Positions 5,095 through 5,154 of a DNA stretch of 5,154 nt are shown here, piece by piece; the first letter of the stretch is position 1; each line of letters starts with the position of its first letter. The translations under genes were made by a program, and so were the position numbers. The stretch comes from Candidatus Latescibacterota bacterium (GTDB taxonomy: Bacteria; Latescibacterota; UBA2968; GCA-2709665), in NCBI GenBank assembly GCA_012271065.1, contig JAAXHE010000040.1, positions 63,849 through 69,002 of the forward strand. Direction: 5' to 3'. A model generated the notes under the pieces. It made no database searches. It was not told the origin of the DNA and saw only the letters and a program-made list of their open reading frames with translations.

Positions 5095-5154
5095 ATGTCC
5101 AGGTGGGTTCTTCTTTTCGGAATTGTCTTGTTCTCCTGCGGTATTGCGATGGGC
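5095..5154 (+). CDS. N-terminus of a secreted or lipoprotein-like protein (partial)
   Basis: Only the first 20 codons are inside the window, beginning at an ATG with a good ribosome binding site. They read MSRW followed by a hydrophobic stretch VLLFGIVLFSCGIAMG, which is the n-region and core of a Sec signal peptide. LFSC at 12-15 is a loose lipobox (Phe at -2 is unusual), so Cys15 may be a lipidated residue, or cleavage may come later. The function cannot be judged. The gene runs in the same direction as the HTH-MBL gene, 130 bases downstream of its stop, so co-transcription is possible but not shown. Confidence 0.65.
   Translation, partial: MSRWVLLFGIVLFSCGIAMG

Overview
The window looks like a chromosomal segment of a Gram-negative bacterium. 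It carries a TonB-dependent receptor with a carboxypeptidase-like (CarboxypepD_reg) N-terminal domain and a small outer-membrane beta-barrel protein. Base composition is moderately GC-rich in genes and clearly AT-richer in the gaps. The receptor's layout, the style of the SucD N-terminus and a promoter that fits both sigma70 and Bacteroidota-type patterns point loosely to the FCB/Bacteroidota-Gemmatimonadota neighbourhood. This placement is tentative, as no rRNA or marker protein specific to a phylum is present.

Layout from left to right. (1) 1-668, minus: 5' part of a TonB-dependent receptor gene, cut by the left edge. (2) 699-1397, minus: a 232-aa outer-membrane beta-barrel protein 30 bases upstream of the receptor, almost certainly co-transcribed with it. 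(3) 1398-1783: AT-rich leader/intergenic region with a perfect TTGACA -35 box and a terminator-like hairpin, both on the minus strand. (4) 1784-2686, minus: sucD, succinyl-CoA synthetase alpha subunit, with no sucC beside it. (5) 2687-2900: gap dominated by an inverted array of degenerate 7-bp repeats (consensus CTCACTC / GAGTGAG) that runs into the 3' end of rpiA. (6) 2901-3623, minus: rpiA, ribose-5-phosphate isomerase A, with a TTG start. (7) 3624-4118: divergent intergenic region holding two diverged copies of a dispersed repeat bounded by inverted ends. (8) 4119-4964, plus: an HTH plus metallo-beta-lactamase-fold hydrolase. (9) 5095-5154, plus: first 20 codons of a secreted or lipoprotein-like protein cut by the right edge.

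The metabolic genes (TCA-cycle sucD, pentose-phosphate rpiA) are ordinary housekeeping functions. The barrel-receptor pair is an envelope uptake or surface module. No defence system, mobile gene, CRISPR array, tRNA or rRNA is visible. The most unusual material is non-coding: the palindromic heptad array between rpiA and sucD, and the paired inverted-end repeats between rpiA and the hydrolase gene.
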